Shown here: positions 23,940 to 34,822 of the stretch, one piece after another
Position numbering within the stretch: the stretch's first letter is position 1
How the letters are laid out: each line of letters begins with the position of its first letter
Origin: Gavia stellata
Lineage: Eukaryota; Chordata; Aves; Gaviiformes; Gaviidae
Direction of reading: 5' to 3'
Assembly: GCF_030936135.1 (NCBI RefSeq)
Contig: NW_026776913.1
Location: 1,054,001 to 1,118,000 of the forward strand
DNA length: 64,000 nt
Made by a program: the position numbers and the translations under genes
Notes under the pieces: model-generated
What the model saw: the letters and a program-made list of their open reading frames with translations, nothing else
What the model was told of the DNA's origin: nothing
Databases searched by the model: none

Positions 23940-24839
23940 AGCAGCAGCAGCACCTTTTTAGACATTATCGGGAGCTATCTCCCCTCCGACACAGCCGAGC
24001 CCTCCAATGAACTTCTCCAGTTCAATTCATGACCATATATGAGGGATGGCTCCGCTGCAAATGTCACGTCACTGTGGTGGTGGGACATCACAGGACAGGA
24101 CCGGTTGTAGTGGGGGAAATGCATTTTTTCACCCCTTGAACCCTGCTGTGTGGACCAGGAGCACTGAGCATCTCCTATGTTGGGCACATCCAAGAGCCCA
24201 AGGCGCGAGTGTCCAGCCATCCCCCTGCCATGGGAACCGCAGGGCTGGGACTGCACTGAGGGCTGTGTCAGGAAGGGAAGGGAACAGCCCCTGCCCCTGC
24301 TACAGACCCTGCTGCACTGGGAGCAGCAGCTGCGAAAGGGCCTTAGCCCAGGCCAGAGCCCCATGCCAGGAGTGCTGGCTCGCCTGTCCCTCCCTGGAGA
24401 GCCCCATGGAAGGTCCCTTCAAATGAGCTGGAGCTGGGATGTGTCCCTGTCCTGGCAGCAGACATGCAGCCCGCAGGCTCACATGCATCCCTGACTCTTG
24501 GCATGTCACCGAGGGGCCGTTATTCCCCGCGGGTGGCTCCGGAGCTGCAGCCTGCAGGTGCACAAACCACAGCCCACGTGGCCTCGCAGCGCTCCCCGCG
24601 CTCCCCCCCATCACGCCCAGGCAGGAAGTCTGTGGTTTCCCCCTGGCGCCGTGCCCTGGCACATCCCTGCGGTGCCCCCGAGCCACCCCAACCCCGACTG
24701 CTCCAGCCAGGGCTGCAGGGGCTGCTCCTTCGGCCTCACAGGTATGGGACCGGGCAGCTCCTGTCCCCCGTGATGCCCTTGTGACAGCACACGGTTGCTC
24801 TGCACCGAGCCCCGATGGCCATGGGCTGCCACTGGTGAC
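23940..24839. other. Upstream of the SRCR gene; nothing recognised
   Basis: About 900 bases of GC-rich DNA. No gene or known repeat seen; distal regulatory sequence for the SRCR gene is possible but not shown. Confidence 0.4.
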
Positions 24840-25160
24840 GTGACCTCATACCCTCCTACTGCCACTGCTGTGTGCTCATGGGTTATAGTGATGGTGACCT
24901 CACACCCCTCCTACTGCCACCGCTGTGTGCTCATGGGTTATAGTGATGGTGACCTCATACCCTCCTACTGCCACTGCTGTGTGCTCATGGGTTATAGTGA
25001 TGGTGACCTCATACCCTCCTACTGCCACTGCTGTGTGCTCATGGGTTATAGTGATGGTGACCTCACACCCCTCCTACTGCCACCGCTGTGTGCTCATGGG
25101 TTATAGTGATGGTGACCTCACACCCCTCCTACTGCCACCGCTGTGTGCTCATGGGTTATA
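24840..25160. repeat. 54/55-bp minisatellite, about 5.9 copies
   Basis: Tandem units beginning GTGACCTCA and ending GGGTTATAGTGATG. Boundaries are 24840, 24894, 24949, 25003, 25057 and 25112; the last unit stops at 25160. Two unit types occur, a 54-base type with CATACCCTCC and CCACTGCT, and a 55-base type with CACACCCCTCC and CCACCGCT, in the order A B A A B B. Open frames across it simply follow the repeat. Confidence 0.95.
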
Positions 25161-26189
25161 CCTCCCCCATGGCATCCCTGTAATGAAATGGGATCTCCCC
25201 AGAGCACTGGGGAGATTAGCAGCAGTCATCCCCATCCAGCTGGAGCTGCTTCCCTCCCTGACCAGGAAGGCCAGTGTGGAGTCACTGGTGGCCCCAGGCA
25301 CCAGAGCCAAATAGCTCTGCAGAGCAGCACCACGAACTCGGGGCCCTGGGAAGATATTGGGGAGCCATATGAGTTTGCTGCTGTCCCTTGGTCTCTGTGC
25401 CCAGCACATGTCCTTGAGACAGCCTCCTCCACCCCATGCGCTGGCCCTTACCCCAAAGTCACGCCCAGTCCTCGTTCCCCATACCAGCCGTTTCCAGCCC
25501 TGGCCATTCACCGTGGACCAGGTGAAGGCTGATCTTTGAAATATGACCAGCTCCATCCTCTTGCTGGGCTCAGTGTCTGCACTGGGGGAACAGCCAGACC
25601 TGCATGGGCTCACACATGCCCAGACCCTGGCAGGCCCCAGAGCAGGGCTGAGCCCCAGTGCCCTGCACCACAGCTCGTAGTACCTCCCCTCCCATGCCAT
25701 CGTCCTCACTCACGAGCACCACCAAGTGCATTACTCCCTGACCAGGTATGCAGAGGAGCTGCTGGAGGGCTTCTCTGCTCACCCCTTCTGCCTCAAACTC
25801 TGCCTTGGTGCCAGCCCACAGGCACTGCCACATTCCCTCTGTGTGAGGTGCTGGGTGCCTCCACATGCCCTCCTCTGAGCCCACGCAGGGACCCCCAGGG
25901 TGTAGGTCTGCTTGGAGCTGGCCACCAATGCTTGGCTGTGCAGTCGCAGGGGATCTCAATGAGGCCACACTTGGAGAGAAGGTTGTGATTGTCCATGGTC
26001 AGAGTAGGCATGAGGATCTGCCTGGCAGTCAGGAAGGGCAGAAGAGGACAAGAGACAATGAGGACAAGAAGCTAGAAGGGAAATTTCAACTGAGGTTTAA
26101 GAAAACAACCAGTCACTTTCATAGTTGATTAGCACAGAGTGTGGGGCTCAGAGGTTTTCAAAACTCAAGTGGAGAAAGCACTGACCAAC
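25161..26189. other. Segment related to the OR-flanking arms
   Basis: From about 25548 to 26000 this resembles 62323-62880, and in reverse the first ~75 bases of the window. Shared words include CCAGCTCC(A/G)TCCTC and TGCTGGGCTCAG. Divergence is considerable. No intact gene is visible; I cannot tell whether this was once coding. Confidence 0.5.
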
Positions 26190-27870
26190 GTGATCCTACT
26201 GACAAGCTCTCCCTGCTCAGAGCACATCGTAGCACTAGACACCTCCATTGGTTCCTTCTGACCCTTCTTGGCAATATCTCTGGAGATTGCCTAGCCTAGT
26301 CTAGAGCAGGTTGCCCAATACAGGGTCCAGCTGGGTTTTGAGTATCTCCATGGATGGAGACTCCACAACCTCTCTGGATAATCTGTTGCAGTGATCAACC
26401 ACCCTCACAGTAGAAAAGTGTTTTCTTGTGTTGAGATGGAAGTTCCTGTGCTTCAGATTCTACCCATTGTCTGTCACTGGGCAGCATGGAGAAGAGTCTG
26501 GCTCCCTGATCTTCGTTCCCTGCCATCGGGTATCGATACACATTGATGAGATCCCCATGAACCTTCCCTTCTTCAGGCTAAAAAGTCCCAGCTCTCGCAG
26601 CCTCTCCTTCTGACAGATGCTTGTGTGCCTTCATCATATTTGTGGCCCTTTGCTGGACTCGCTCCAGTAAGTGCATGTCTCTTTCGCTGGGCATCCCAGC
26701 ACTGGACATAGCACTCCAGATGTGGCCTCACCAGTGCTGACTAGAGGGGCAGGACCACCTCTCTAGACCTGCTGGCCAAGCTCTCCTGAATGCAGCCCAG
26801 GAGGCTGTAGGTCTGCTTTGCCACACAGCCACACTGCTGGCTCGTGGCCAGCTTGGTTTCCACCAGGACCCCCTGATCCTTCTCTAGAAACCTGCTTTCC
26901 AGCCAGTCAGCCCCCAGCCTGTACTGGGCCATGGAGTTATTCCTGCCCACGGGCAGGACTTTGTGTTTCCCGTTGTTGAACTTCATGAGGTTCCTCTCTA
27001 GCCAGTTCACCAGCCTGCCCAGGTCCTTCTGAGCGGCAGTGCAACCAGCCGGTGTATCAGCCACTCCTCCCAATTTTGTATCATCCACAAACTTGCTCAG
27101 GATGCCTTTGGTCCCATCATCCAGGACTGTAATGAAAAGTTGAATAGAATGGGACCCAGTAACAACCCCTTTGCAACACCACTGCTGATTATCCTCCAGC
27201 TGGACTTTGTGCCACTGGACACAACCCTCTGGGACCAGCCATTCCGTCAGTTTCCAGTCCACCTCCTTTTCCACTTATCTAGACCATATTTGCTCAGCTT
27301 GTCTATAGGGGTATAATGGGAGACAGGCTGACAGCTCCCTGCATCCTCCTCCTTGCCCTGCTTCAAGATAGGTTTTACCTTTGTTTTCTTCTAGCCCTCA
27401 GGACCCTCACTCAGTCACCATGACCTTGCACACATGGTTTCAAGTGGCCTACAATGACGTCAGCCAGCTTCCTCAGCACTCATGAGAGCATCCTCTCAGG
27501 TCCCAAGGACTCACGCATGTGCAGTTTGCTTAAACGTTCCCTAACCTGAGACTCCTGCACCAAGAGAAAGTCTTCCTTGCTCCTTGCTTCTGGTCTTGGG
27601 TGCCTGGGATTCCTGAAGGTTGGTCTTACCAGTAAACTCAGAGAGGAAAAGGCATGGAGTACCTTGGCCCTTTCTGTGCTCTCTGTCACTAGGGTCTCTG
27701 CCCCATCTAGCAGTAGGCCTGCATTTTCCCAAGCCTTCCTCTTGCTCCTGGACTGTTGTTGAATCCTTTGTTGAGGCCTTTCACATCCAGGCTGAATTAC
27801 CAGATTGAACTCGAGATGGACGTTGACTTTCCTAACACCCTCTCTGAATGCTCAGGAGGTTCTCGGTGCC
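26190..27870 (-). mobile_element. CR1 LINE, antisense, with reverse transcriptase remains
   Basis: The minus strand encodes a recognisable CR1 ORF2 C-terminal stretch: SKFVDDTKLGGVADTP (the catalytic FxDD box), WLERNLMKFN, LPVGRNNSMAQYRLGADW, SRSREVVLPL. The 3' part at 26190-26760 follows the usual CR1 sequence. Upstream (to about 27870) the match is weaker. Frames are broken, so it is inactive. Confidence 0.8.
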
Positions 27871-28019
27871 CTCCAGAACCCTCCTGGGTGTCTTGTGCCC
27901 TGCTGTGCTGCCCCTCGGGCAGATGCCTGACTGGGTAGTGCCCCCCATGAGGACCAAGGTCTGTGAACGAGAGGCTTCTACTTGTCTGAAGAAGGCCTTG
28001 TCTGAAGAAGTGGAGCATG

Positions 28020-28730
28020 CTGGGCACGAATAAGGCCAGCTGCATATGGGGCTGAATTAGGAGGAGCGTGGCGACCCAGACAAGGGCAGTTACCTCCCTC
28101 CTTGACTCAGCACTGGTGTGACCACATCCAAAATAATGTGTCCTGGTGTGGGGCTCCATGTTCTGCAGGAGTGGGGAGGAACTGGAGAAGGTCCAGAGGA
28201 CGTCTGCCAAGATGGGGTGAAGGGGCTGAATCACATGACTCGTGCAGAGAGGCTGAGGGACCTGGGCTGCTTTGGCCTCATGACATAGAGGCCAGAGCAA
28301 TGTTGGAGTAGCCTGCAACTACTTGAAAAGTGGTTTCAGAGAGGATGAAGCTTCTCTTTGTAGAGGAAGAGGCATGAGAAAGGAAAAGCTTTGGAGGCTG
28401 AGACTAGACATGAGGGAAAATGAAATGTCACTTGAAGGGTTATGCCATGGTGCAACAAGAGGTCACCGGGGCTGGCGGTGTTTGTCTGTGATCAGCCCAT
28501 GGCTTTCTGTTTCAAAGAGAGACATCGGTACAGGCAGGGACCTGTGAGGGTGACAGCAAGGTGGGGAAGCGGATAGTGGGTCTACAGCCTGCAGGGAAAC
28601 AGGTGCAAGTGTGGGACAGTGTAGGGCATCCTGTGGTGGAGATGGCCAACAACGATAGCCGTGCAAGAAATGGTTTAGACAGAGAGATAGGAAGAGATAG
28701 GTAGAAATGCAATTAAGGAGCTGATTAAAG
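28020..28730 (+). mobile_element. CR1 fragment plus a shared non-CR1 tail
   Basis: 28020-28450 is CR1 3' ORF2 sequence (TTAGGAGGAGCGTGG, CAACTACTTGAAAAGTGG). The following ~270 bases recur after the CR1 copies near 44900 and 57170, so this is a third copy of a duplicated block rather than an independent insertion. Confidence 0.65.
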
Positions 28731-29667
28731 AATTAACGTGACTTCAGAAAGATGGGGCAAGTTTCTAACTCCCTGACACTCAAAGCAGCAACCAGATGGG
28801 TGGACGGTATTTGAATGAACAAAGAGCAAGGGGAGTGGGAAATCTGGCCAGCAATGGGAAGGGCAAATGTCCCAATACATCTGCTGAAAAGATGCCCTTA
28901 GACATGGTCATTTAACCAGGAGAGGTAGGAACACCTGAAAGATGAGGGACATTAAATATGCAATGTAATATAATAGATAGAGTAGTCGTAATGCAAGTAC
29001 AGGAGATGACTATTTTTTCTCCTATGATCAATGCAATTCCTGCAAATTCCCATTCTGACACGGTGTGAAAACATTGCCATTATATTAGAAGTACTCCATT
29101 GTTTCAGCTGATGAAAATGTGCTTATATATGTTTTTTTAATGTTGCAGATTTGTTCATCTTTCCAGGCAGACCTTGTCTGTCTGACCATAAAATATCCAG
29201 GGCCACATTTAGAGACCTCAGTGTACCTGAGGTTTTGCACGGGACTGGCAAGCCTGAGCAGAGCTCCTCGGGAGCTACAGTTTCAGGCTGGGCAGGGGGT
29301 GTCCAGGGCATCTGTACTGGCAGGAGGTGCCTGTGTCCCCATAGCTGAAGGCATTTGTGTCTTACATCTAAACCCAGTTCTGGAAAAAACCTTCCTTTTA
29401 AAAAAAAAAAAAAGAACAAGGACACAAATTCCCCCCATTGACCAGTATATTAAAACACAAGAAAATAAAACAATGAAGATTTTAAAAGCTGAAAAGTGTT
29501 TTTAAACATTTTCTTTGCTTTGCATCTTCATGTTTAGTTCTTTGCTTTATTTTTATTGACATTTTCTAAACATGTCTCTTATCAGGCTGGCAGCATTTTA
29601 AAAAAGGTCATTTTGTGTCTTGCACATGTTACAAATCTGTAATATAAAAACTCATCTGCACAATGTA
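28731..29667. other. AT-rich stretch, nothing recognised
   Basis: Lower GC than the surroundings, with a run of about 13-15 A near 29399-29413. No gene seen. Confidence 0.4.
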
Positions 29668-30560
29668 TGTAGGTGAGCAGGCACTTCTTTATTGCAGTGC
29701 TGGACGCACAGGGGATCGCTCCACCTCGTGTGCGTGCTTAGTTTCTCTGCTACAAAAGTTATATACAATCAAAGTATACATATTCATCATATTTCCAAGA
29801 AACAATTAACATATTCATACAATTTCCAAGAACTCATTAATATATGTAAATGCTCGTGACGCATGCGCCTTCAGGTATACAGGTGGTCGTCTAAAGGTCC
29901 TCTGGTGGTCGGCCATAGTCTTCCTCATGGTGTCCTTTAGTTGAACCCAATCTTTGCGCATGCTCAGGTTGGTTGCAAAATCCCATTCTTGGAATCTTCT
30001 TTAGTTTTCCCCGGTTTACTGACCAGGCCTACAACTTATCATTCTCTTGACAAGCAAATTCTACCTCTTCACAATGCTACATTGTTCAACAGTTAGTTTA
30101 TGAATAAATCACAGATAAATCATACCTAGTTACCTTCATACAAAATATATATGTAATTTAATTTTTATTAATCGCTCTTTGGACTATACTATTCTATCAA
30201 TATCCATACTTAAAATAATCAATGGTTATTTCTATTAATATCTATTGATCGGCATTCTTGATATTCAAATCAAGATGGGAAAGGTAAGGAATTTTCCAAG
30301 CAGCATCATTGGTGCATATCAGGTCACATGGTCACAGGACTCAAGCAAGACTTTTCTATTCAATTCTTCATTGTTCCATCTCGTTACTATTAGTTCCTTA
30401 GAATGGAACAGTGACTCCCTGGTGAGGTTCCTATGGTTATTGTTTCTAACTTCACAATCCTAACTTATGCATTTGTATCTTATTATTTCATTTATCAATC
30501 AAATTTAACCTTTCTATATGATCATATTTTGATTATTTTAAAAAAATCAGAGTATTTACA
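29668..30560 (-). mobile_element. Avian ERV LTR fossil, probably solo
   Basis: About 890 bases, AT-rich, starting TGTAAATACTC and ending in ACCTACA on the minus strand. Near its 3' end it has CCAGCACTGCAATAAAGAAG, typical of the R/U5 part of avian ERV LTRs. No internal coding region adjoins it. No clear target-site duplication at these ends, so the limits are approximate. Confidence 0.65.
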
Positions 30561-30764
30561 ACACACAGAGCCCTGTGCCCCCAAGACAGTTCCTGCTCAG
30601 GACTGTCAATGATACCCCTCAGTCTTTGCAGAGAGAGAGTCACACGGTGGTCTTGACGTCTCTTTGCTGGCTTAGATGTTAGTTTAGGTGGTTACATGCA
30701 GCAGAGGAAGATTCTTGCCCCATAAACATTTGCTCTGTTGCTGTCAGAAAAAGGGCCTGACATT

Positions 30765-31190
30765 ATAGGATCAATTCAAGTTGGAAGGGAACTTGGGAGT
30801 TTTGCAGTCCAACCTGCCAGAAAAAAGTGTCCGTCCAGGTTGTTTAAGGCTTGGTCCAGTCAGAGTTTGAAAACCTCCAGGGACGGAGTCTGCACAGCAT
30901 CTCTGTGTGACCTGCTCCAACGCTTGGCTCAGCTCATGGTGAAATAGACTTCCCTTATCTCCAGGCTTAATCTCTCCTCTTTCACCTCCCACCCACAGTC
31001 TATTGTCCTCCGGCCATGCACCATGGTGTAAAGCCTCTTCCCCTATTCTCTAGAATGTTTTTGTAGGCACTGGCAGGCAGCAATGAGGTCCCTCTCAGCC
31101 TTCCTTTCTCCAGGCTGGACTAGCTCAGCTCCCTCAGCCTCTCCTCATGGGAAAGGTGCTCCAGTCCCTGACCATCCTGGAGGTCCTTTG
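30765..31190 (-). mobile_element. CR1 3' fragment, antisense
   Basis: Reads as antisense CR1 from AAGTTGGAAGGGAACTTGGG through CCTCCAGGGACGGAG to the CTCCAGGCTGGAC region. Diverged and frame-broken. Confidence 0.75.
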
Positions 31191-32400
31191 TTTCAAGCAA
31201 AGTGATTCAAGCTCTGAGCCCAGCAGGAGAATGGAGATGGACAGGCAGGAAAATTCACCTGTAAACTTGGGGTGTGCTGCCAGTGTTGGAAACAGCCAGC
31301 GAGAAAGGCTGAGGGGTTACAAATGCCCTGGCCCACCTTCCCCAACTCTCCATGCCACCAAAAGCACAGAGCAGCCTCATCCCTCCCGCGGCTGCAAGTC
31401 TCAGCTGCCTTCCACGAGCCCTGGTTCTGCACCACCAACCCCCTCGCGTGAGTCCGCACCCTGCATGGTCCAACAGCTCAGCTAACTTTAGTGTGTTCTT
31501 CTCCCGAGCACTTTCAAGCCCAGCCCAGTCCCTCTCTGGCTCTCCCCATCACTTCCCACCTCCCACCCATCTCTCCCCTACCCAGCCCAGAAAAGCAGCC
31601 CATTCTGGGCTGACCCCACGGCAGTGCCCACTGATGGGTGCTGCAAAGCTCTGCGCACTCAACCCCCCAGCCCCAGCCCCTCTGGAAGTCGCTGTAACTC
31701 CTGGGGGGCAGAGAGGTGTCTCAGCCTTCCCATCAGCTCCAGGGCTGAGGGCCAGCCATGGCATGAGGAGACAGAGGCCAGTGTCTCCCTGTGTCCCCTG
31801 CTCCTGTCTCCAAGACATCCTTGTCGTCCAATGCCAGCAAGACCCTCTGTGCCAGTCCCTCTCCCGGGAAAAGACTCCTGGCCCAGGGGCTCCTCAGGCT
31901 GCTCCGGCTGCCCCAGCAATAGAGAAGCCTGCCCCGAGCTGGTGCATGCAGAAATAGGTTTCTCTTGGTGATTTATTGCCCCCCTGGAAGCACAGAGTTG
32001 CTCCTTTGCTCTTGTCCAGGGATGTCCCTGCCCCCAGAGAGCCTTTTCCCAAGGAATTGTGTCCGTGCTGGCCTGGCTGGCCTCTCTTGCCCCCTTGCTG
32101 TGCTCCCCACAGGACCCCAAGCTGGCAGTGGTGCTCTGCAGAGCGAGCAGGCTGTGGTGCCTGCAAGCCATGCGGAGCCAGTCCCAGGCAGATCCCTGTG
32201 GATCATTCACCATCTCCAGGGACACTGGGAACCCACAGGTGAAGGCTCATCCCAGGCCCATTCCCTAACACGTTGCCCCATGCCCTTCTCCCCTGAGCCC
32301 ATGGAGAGCCCAAGCAAAGCAGCATGACCTCGTAAGGGCAATTTCTTCAACCTGACCTCAGCTTTGGAAGAACCCAACCACCAGACACCGGCAATGAGGA
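31191..32400. other. 3' side of the second OR gene; nothing recognised
   Basis: GC-rich DNA between a CR1 fragment and the OR poly(A) signal. No gene or repeat that I can name. Confidence 0.4.
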
Positions 32401-32408
32401 AATCCCCT

Positions 32409-32414
32409 TTTATT
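32409..32414 (-). promoter_or_regulatory. Poly(A) signal of the OR at 32618-33553
   Basis: AATAAA on the minus strand about 205 bases past the stop codon, in the same context as in the OR at 47294-48226. Confidence 0.6.
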
Positions 32415-32617
32415 ACGGAGACACGACACGGGAGGCTGTACCATTGTGCCAGAAACATGCAAACAGGCCTCTGGGTCAGACGGGCTGGGTTCGTGCCTCT
32501 GGTGGAGTGGAGTGGATGCAGCCATTCCTGGATAAACATTGTTATCACACATAAAATGCCCAAAGCACAGGAGGTTCCAAGGTGGATTTGAATGACTTGT
32601 AAAGAGACACGGGCAGG

Positions 32618-33553
32618 TTAATGCTTCTGAGAGACTACTGACAGAATCAGCTTCTTCAGTGTGACCTTCAGCTCCTGGTTCCTCATGCTGTAGATGAGGG
32701 GGTTCACTGCTGGAGGCACCACTGAGTACAGAACTGCCACCACCAGGTCCAGGGATGGGGAGGAGATGGAGGGGGGCTTCAGGTAGGCAAACATGGCAGT
32801 AGTGATAAACAGGGAGACCACGGCCATATGAGGGAGGCATGTGGAAAAGGCTTTATGCCGTCCCTGCTCAGAGGGGATCCTCAGCACAGCCCTCAAGATC
32901 TGCACATAGGACAGCACAATGAAAACAAAACACCCAAAGTCCACAAAGATACTAACCACAATAAGCCCAACCTCCCTGAGGTAGGCGTCTGAGCAGGAGA
33001 GCTTGAGGATCTGTGGGATTTCACAGAAGAACTGGTCCACAGCATTGCCTTGGCAGAGTGGTAGTGAAAATGTATTGGCTGTGTGCAGCAGAGAAGTGAG
33101 CAATCCACTGCCCCAGGCAGCTGCTGCCATGTGGACACAAGCTCTGCTGCCCAGGAGGGTCCCGTAGTGCAGGGGTTTGCAGATGGCAATGTAGCGGTCA
33201 TAGGCCATGATGGTCAGAAGAAAATATTCACCTACCATTGAGAAGGGAAAGAAAAAGACCTGGGCAGCACATCCTGCAAAGGAGATGGCCCTGGTGTCCC
33301 AGAGGGAATTGGCCATGGCTTTGGGGACAGTGGTGGAGATGGAGCCCAGGTCAAGCAGTGAGAGGTTGAGGAGGAAGAAGTACATGGGGGTGTGGAGGTG
33401 GTGGTCGCAGACTATGGCGGTGATGATGAGGCCATTTCCCAGGAGGGCAGCCAGGTAGATGCCCAAGAAGAGGCAGAAGTGCAAGAGCTGCAGCTCCCGC
33501 GTATCTGCGAATGCCAGGAGGAGGAACTGGGTGATGGAGCTGTTGTTGGACAT
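32618..33553 (-). CDS. Olfactory receptor, OR14 type, intact
   Basis: Seven-transmembrane odorant receptor, 311 residues, expected in the olfactory neuron cilium membrane coupling to G-olf. Starts MSNNSSITQF with a glycosylation site. TM1 has GNGLII, TM2 TPMYFFLLNLSLLDL, TM3 ends MAYDRYIAICKPLHY, TM6 follows KAFSTCLPHM, and TM7 has PAVNPLIYSMRN. Extracellular loop 2 keeps its cysteines. The open frame runs further upstream, but only from a TTG codon. The ATG at 33553 sits 24 bases after a splice acceptor (GCACAG, ending at 33577), as in the two plus-strand sisters. A donor in the upstream block ends a likely non-coding first exon at 34822. OR14 assignment is by overall wording; the exact member is not named. 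Confidence 0.92.
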   Translation of the reverse strand: MSNNSSITQFLLLAFADTRELQLLHFCLFLGIYLAALLGNGLIITAIVCDHHLHTPMYFFLLNLSLLDLGSISTTVPKAMANSLWDTRAISFAGCAAQVFFFPFSMVGEYFLLTIMAYDRYIAICKPLHYGTLLGSRACVHMAAAAWGSGLLTSLLHTANTFSLPLCQGNAVDQFFCEIPQILKLSCSDAYLREVGLIVVSIFVDFGCFVFIVLSYVQILRAVLRIPSEQGRHKAFSTCLPHMAVVSLFITTAMFAYLKPPSISSPSLDLVVAVLYSVVPPAVNPLIYSMRNQELKVTLKKLILSVVSQKH

Positions 33554-33578
33554 TTGCTGCCTCTGGGCATGGGGACCT

Positions 33579-34820
33579 GTGCAAGGAAGAAAAGTCATTG
33601 AGAAGCTAGGGGAGACTTTTCTGAGCAAAACCAAAGCAATTTCCTTCAGACCCTCCCCTTGCTACACACCCTGCTCCCCTGATTTACTTTTCTAGGAGAC
33701 CTTCCTTCAGCTCCATGGCTGAAGCACTGGTTTGGTGCTGCCTGAATATGCTGTGAGAAGTGGGCTGCTGAGGTTTCAGCCCTGTTCTGCAGCAGTGAGT
33801 TCACGGGAACGGTGGAAGCAGGGGCCAGTCCTGGTGTTCAAATATGTCAGATGAAACCACCCCTAATGCAGAAGAGCTTGTCAGCATCTGCATTCCCAGT
33901 GCTAAGGAACGAGGTTGGCAGAAAGCAGATTGAAAGTTTTCTCTTTGTTTTTAAATTCCCCCATCTTGTTTGAGGATGGTTTTGGGATGTCAGAAACCCT
34001 CAGTATTTCTGTTGCATGCAGTGAGAACAGAGTGAAAGCAAGAGGATTGCCTTTGGGTTAGAGCAGAGCGAGGGGAGCTGGTCTGTCCCTCAGTCTGAGA
34101 TGCCCTGGGTTTGCATCTTTCTGAGACTGAGGGCGATCCCACTGCTTTGTTTCTGTGAAAAGCCCCCAGACACTGCTGAGAGCAGAGGGATCCACTGCAG
34201 ACCATTAAATGTCTCACTCTTTCTCGACGTCTCAGCAACCCATTTCTAGCCAAGGACACACACGGCTTATTTCACCAACCCAACAGCATTTCCTTGGTCA
34301 TAACATCTCTGTGCTTATCCATGGTGCTTTCAGATAATACAAAGATGCTATGGGACAGATTTGCATCCTGGAGGGCAGCTCACAGCATGAAGGATACCTC
34401 AAGGAGATACCTATGTTTTTCATGATGGAGTCTCACTAAGGGAAAAATAGCTCATTCCCCAGCCCCACAGACTGCACTGTCCACAGCCTCACAGGTGTGA
34501 GGAAAGCTGGGACCCTTGTTCCCATGGACACACTTGCATGGAAGGACGCACAAGATCAGTGTGTGACTCTGCAGATGAAACTCCCATCCCCAGAGAGCCT
34601 GACAGCAAGAACGAAGAATCCGAGTTCACATCCCTGATATCATCCCTGGGAGAAGGCAGTCCTGTCCCTCTGATGGTGCAGCAGGAAATACCTGCTCTGG
34701 AGCACATTTTCCTCCTCCAGAGGAAAACCCTCCCAAAACATCCCATACTCTGTGGGGTGTAAAAGCTTTTGGAGAGTCATGTAGGAACCGCAAATCCATT
34801 CCCCTTCAGCCAGATACTTA
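33579..34820. other. Likely 5' UTR intron of the OR at 32618-33553
   Basis: About 1.24 kb between the acceptor at 33577-33578 and the donor at 34820-34821 (minus strand). No coding exon recognised. Confidence 0.5.
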
Positions 34821-34822
34821 CC
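34816..34822 (-). other. Splice donor of a likely OR first exon
   Basis: CACG then GTAAGT on the minus strand, within TTGACACGGTAAGT. The same words occur at 45871-45884 and 58932-58945 in front of the plus-strand ORs. Conservation in three duplicated copies, each 1.2-1.8 kb before a conserved acceptor, supports a real donor, though duplication alone also preserves sequence. Confidence 0.5.

Noticed and set aside
24795-25314. Open frames across the minisatellite (SYCHCCVLMGYSDGDL repeats)
   Set aside because: Mixed 54/55-base units shift frame between copies; the frames simply follow the repeat.
26741-27274. 177-residue frame with an FVDD box as a host gene
   Set aside because: It is CR1 LINE reverse transcriptase sequence with broken continuation on both sides.
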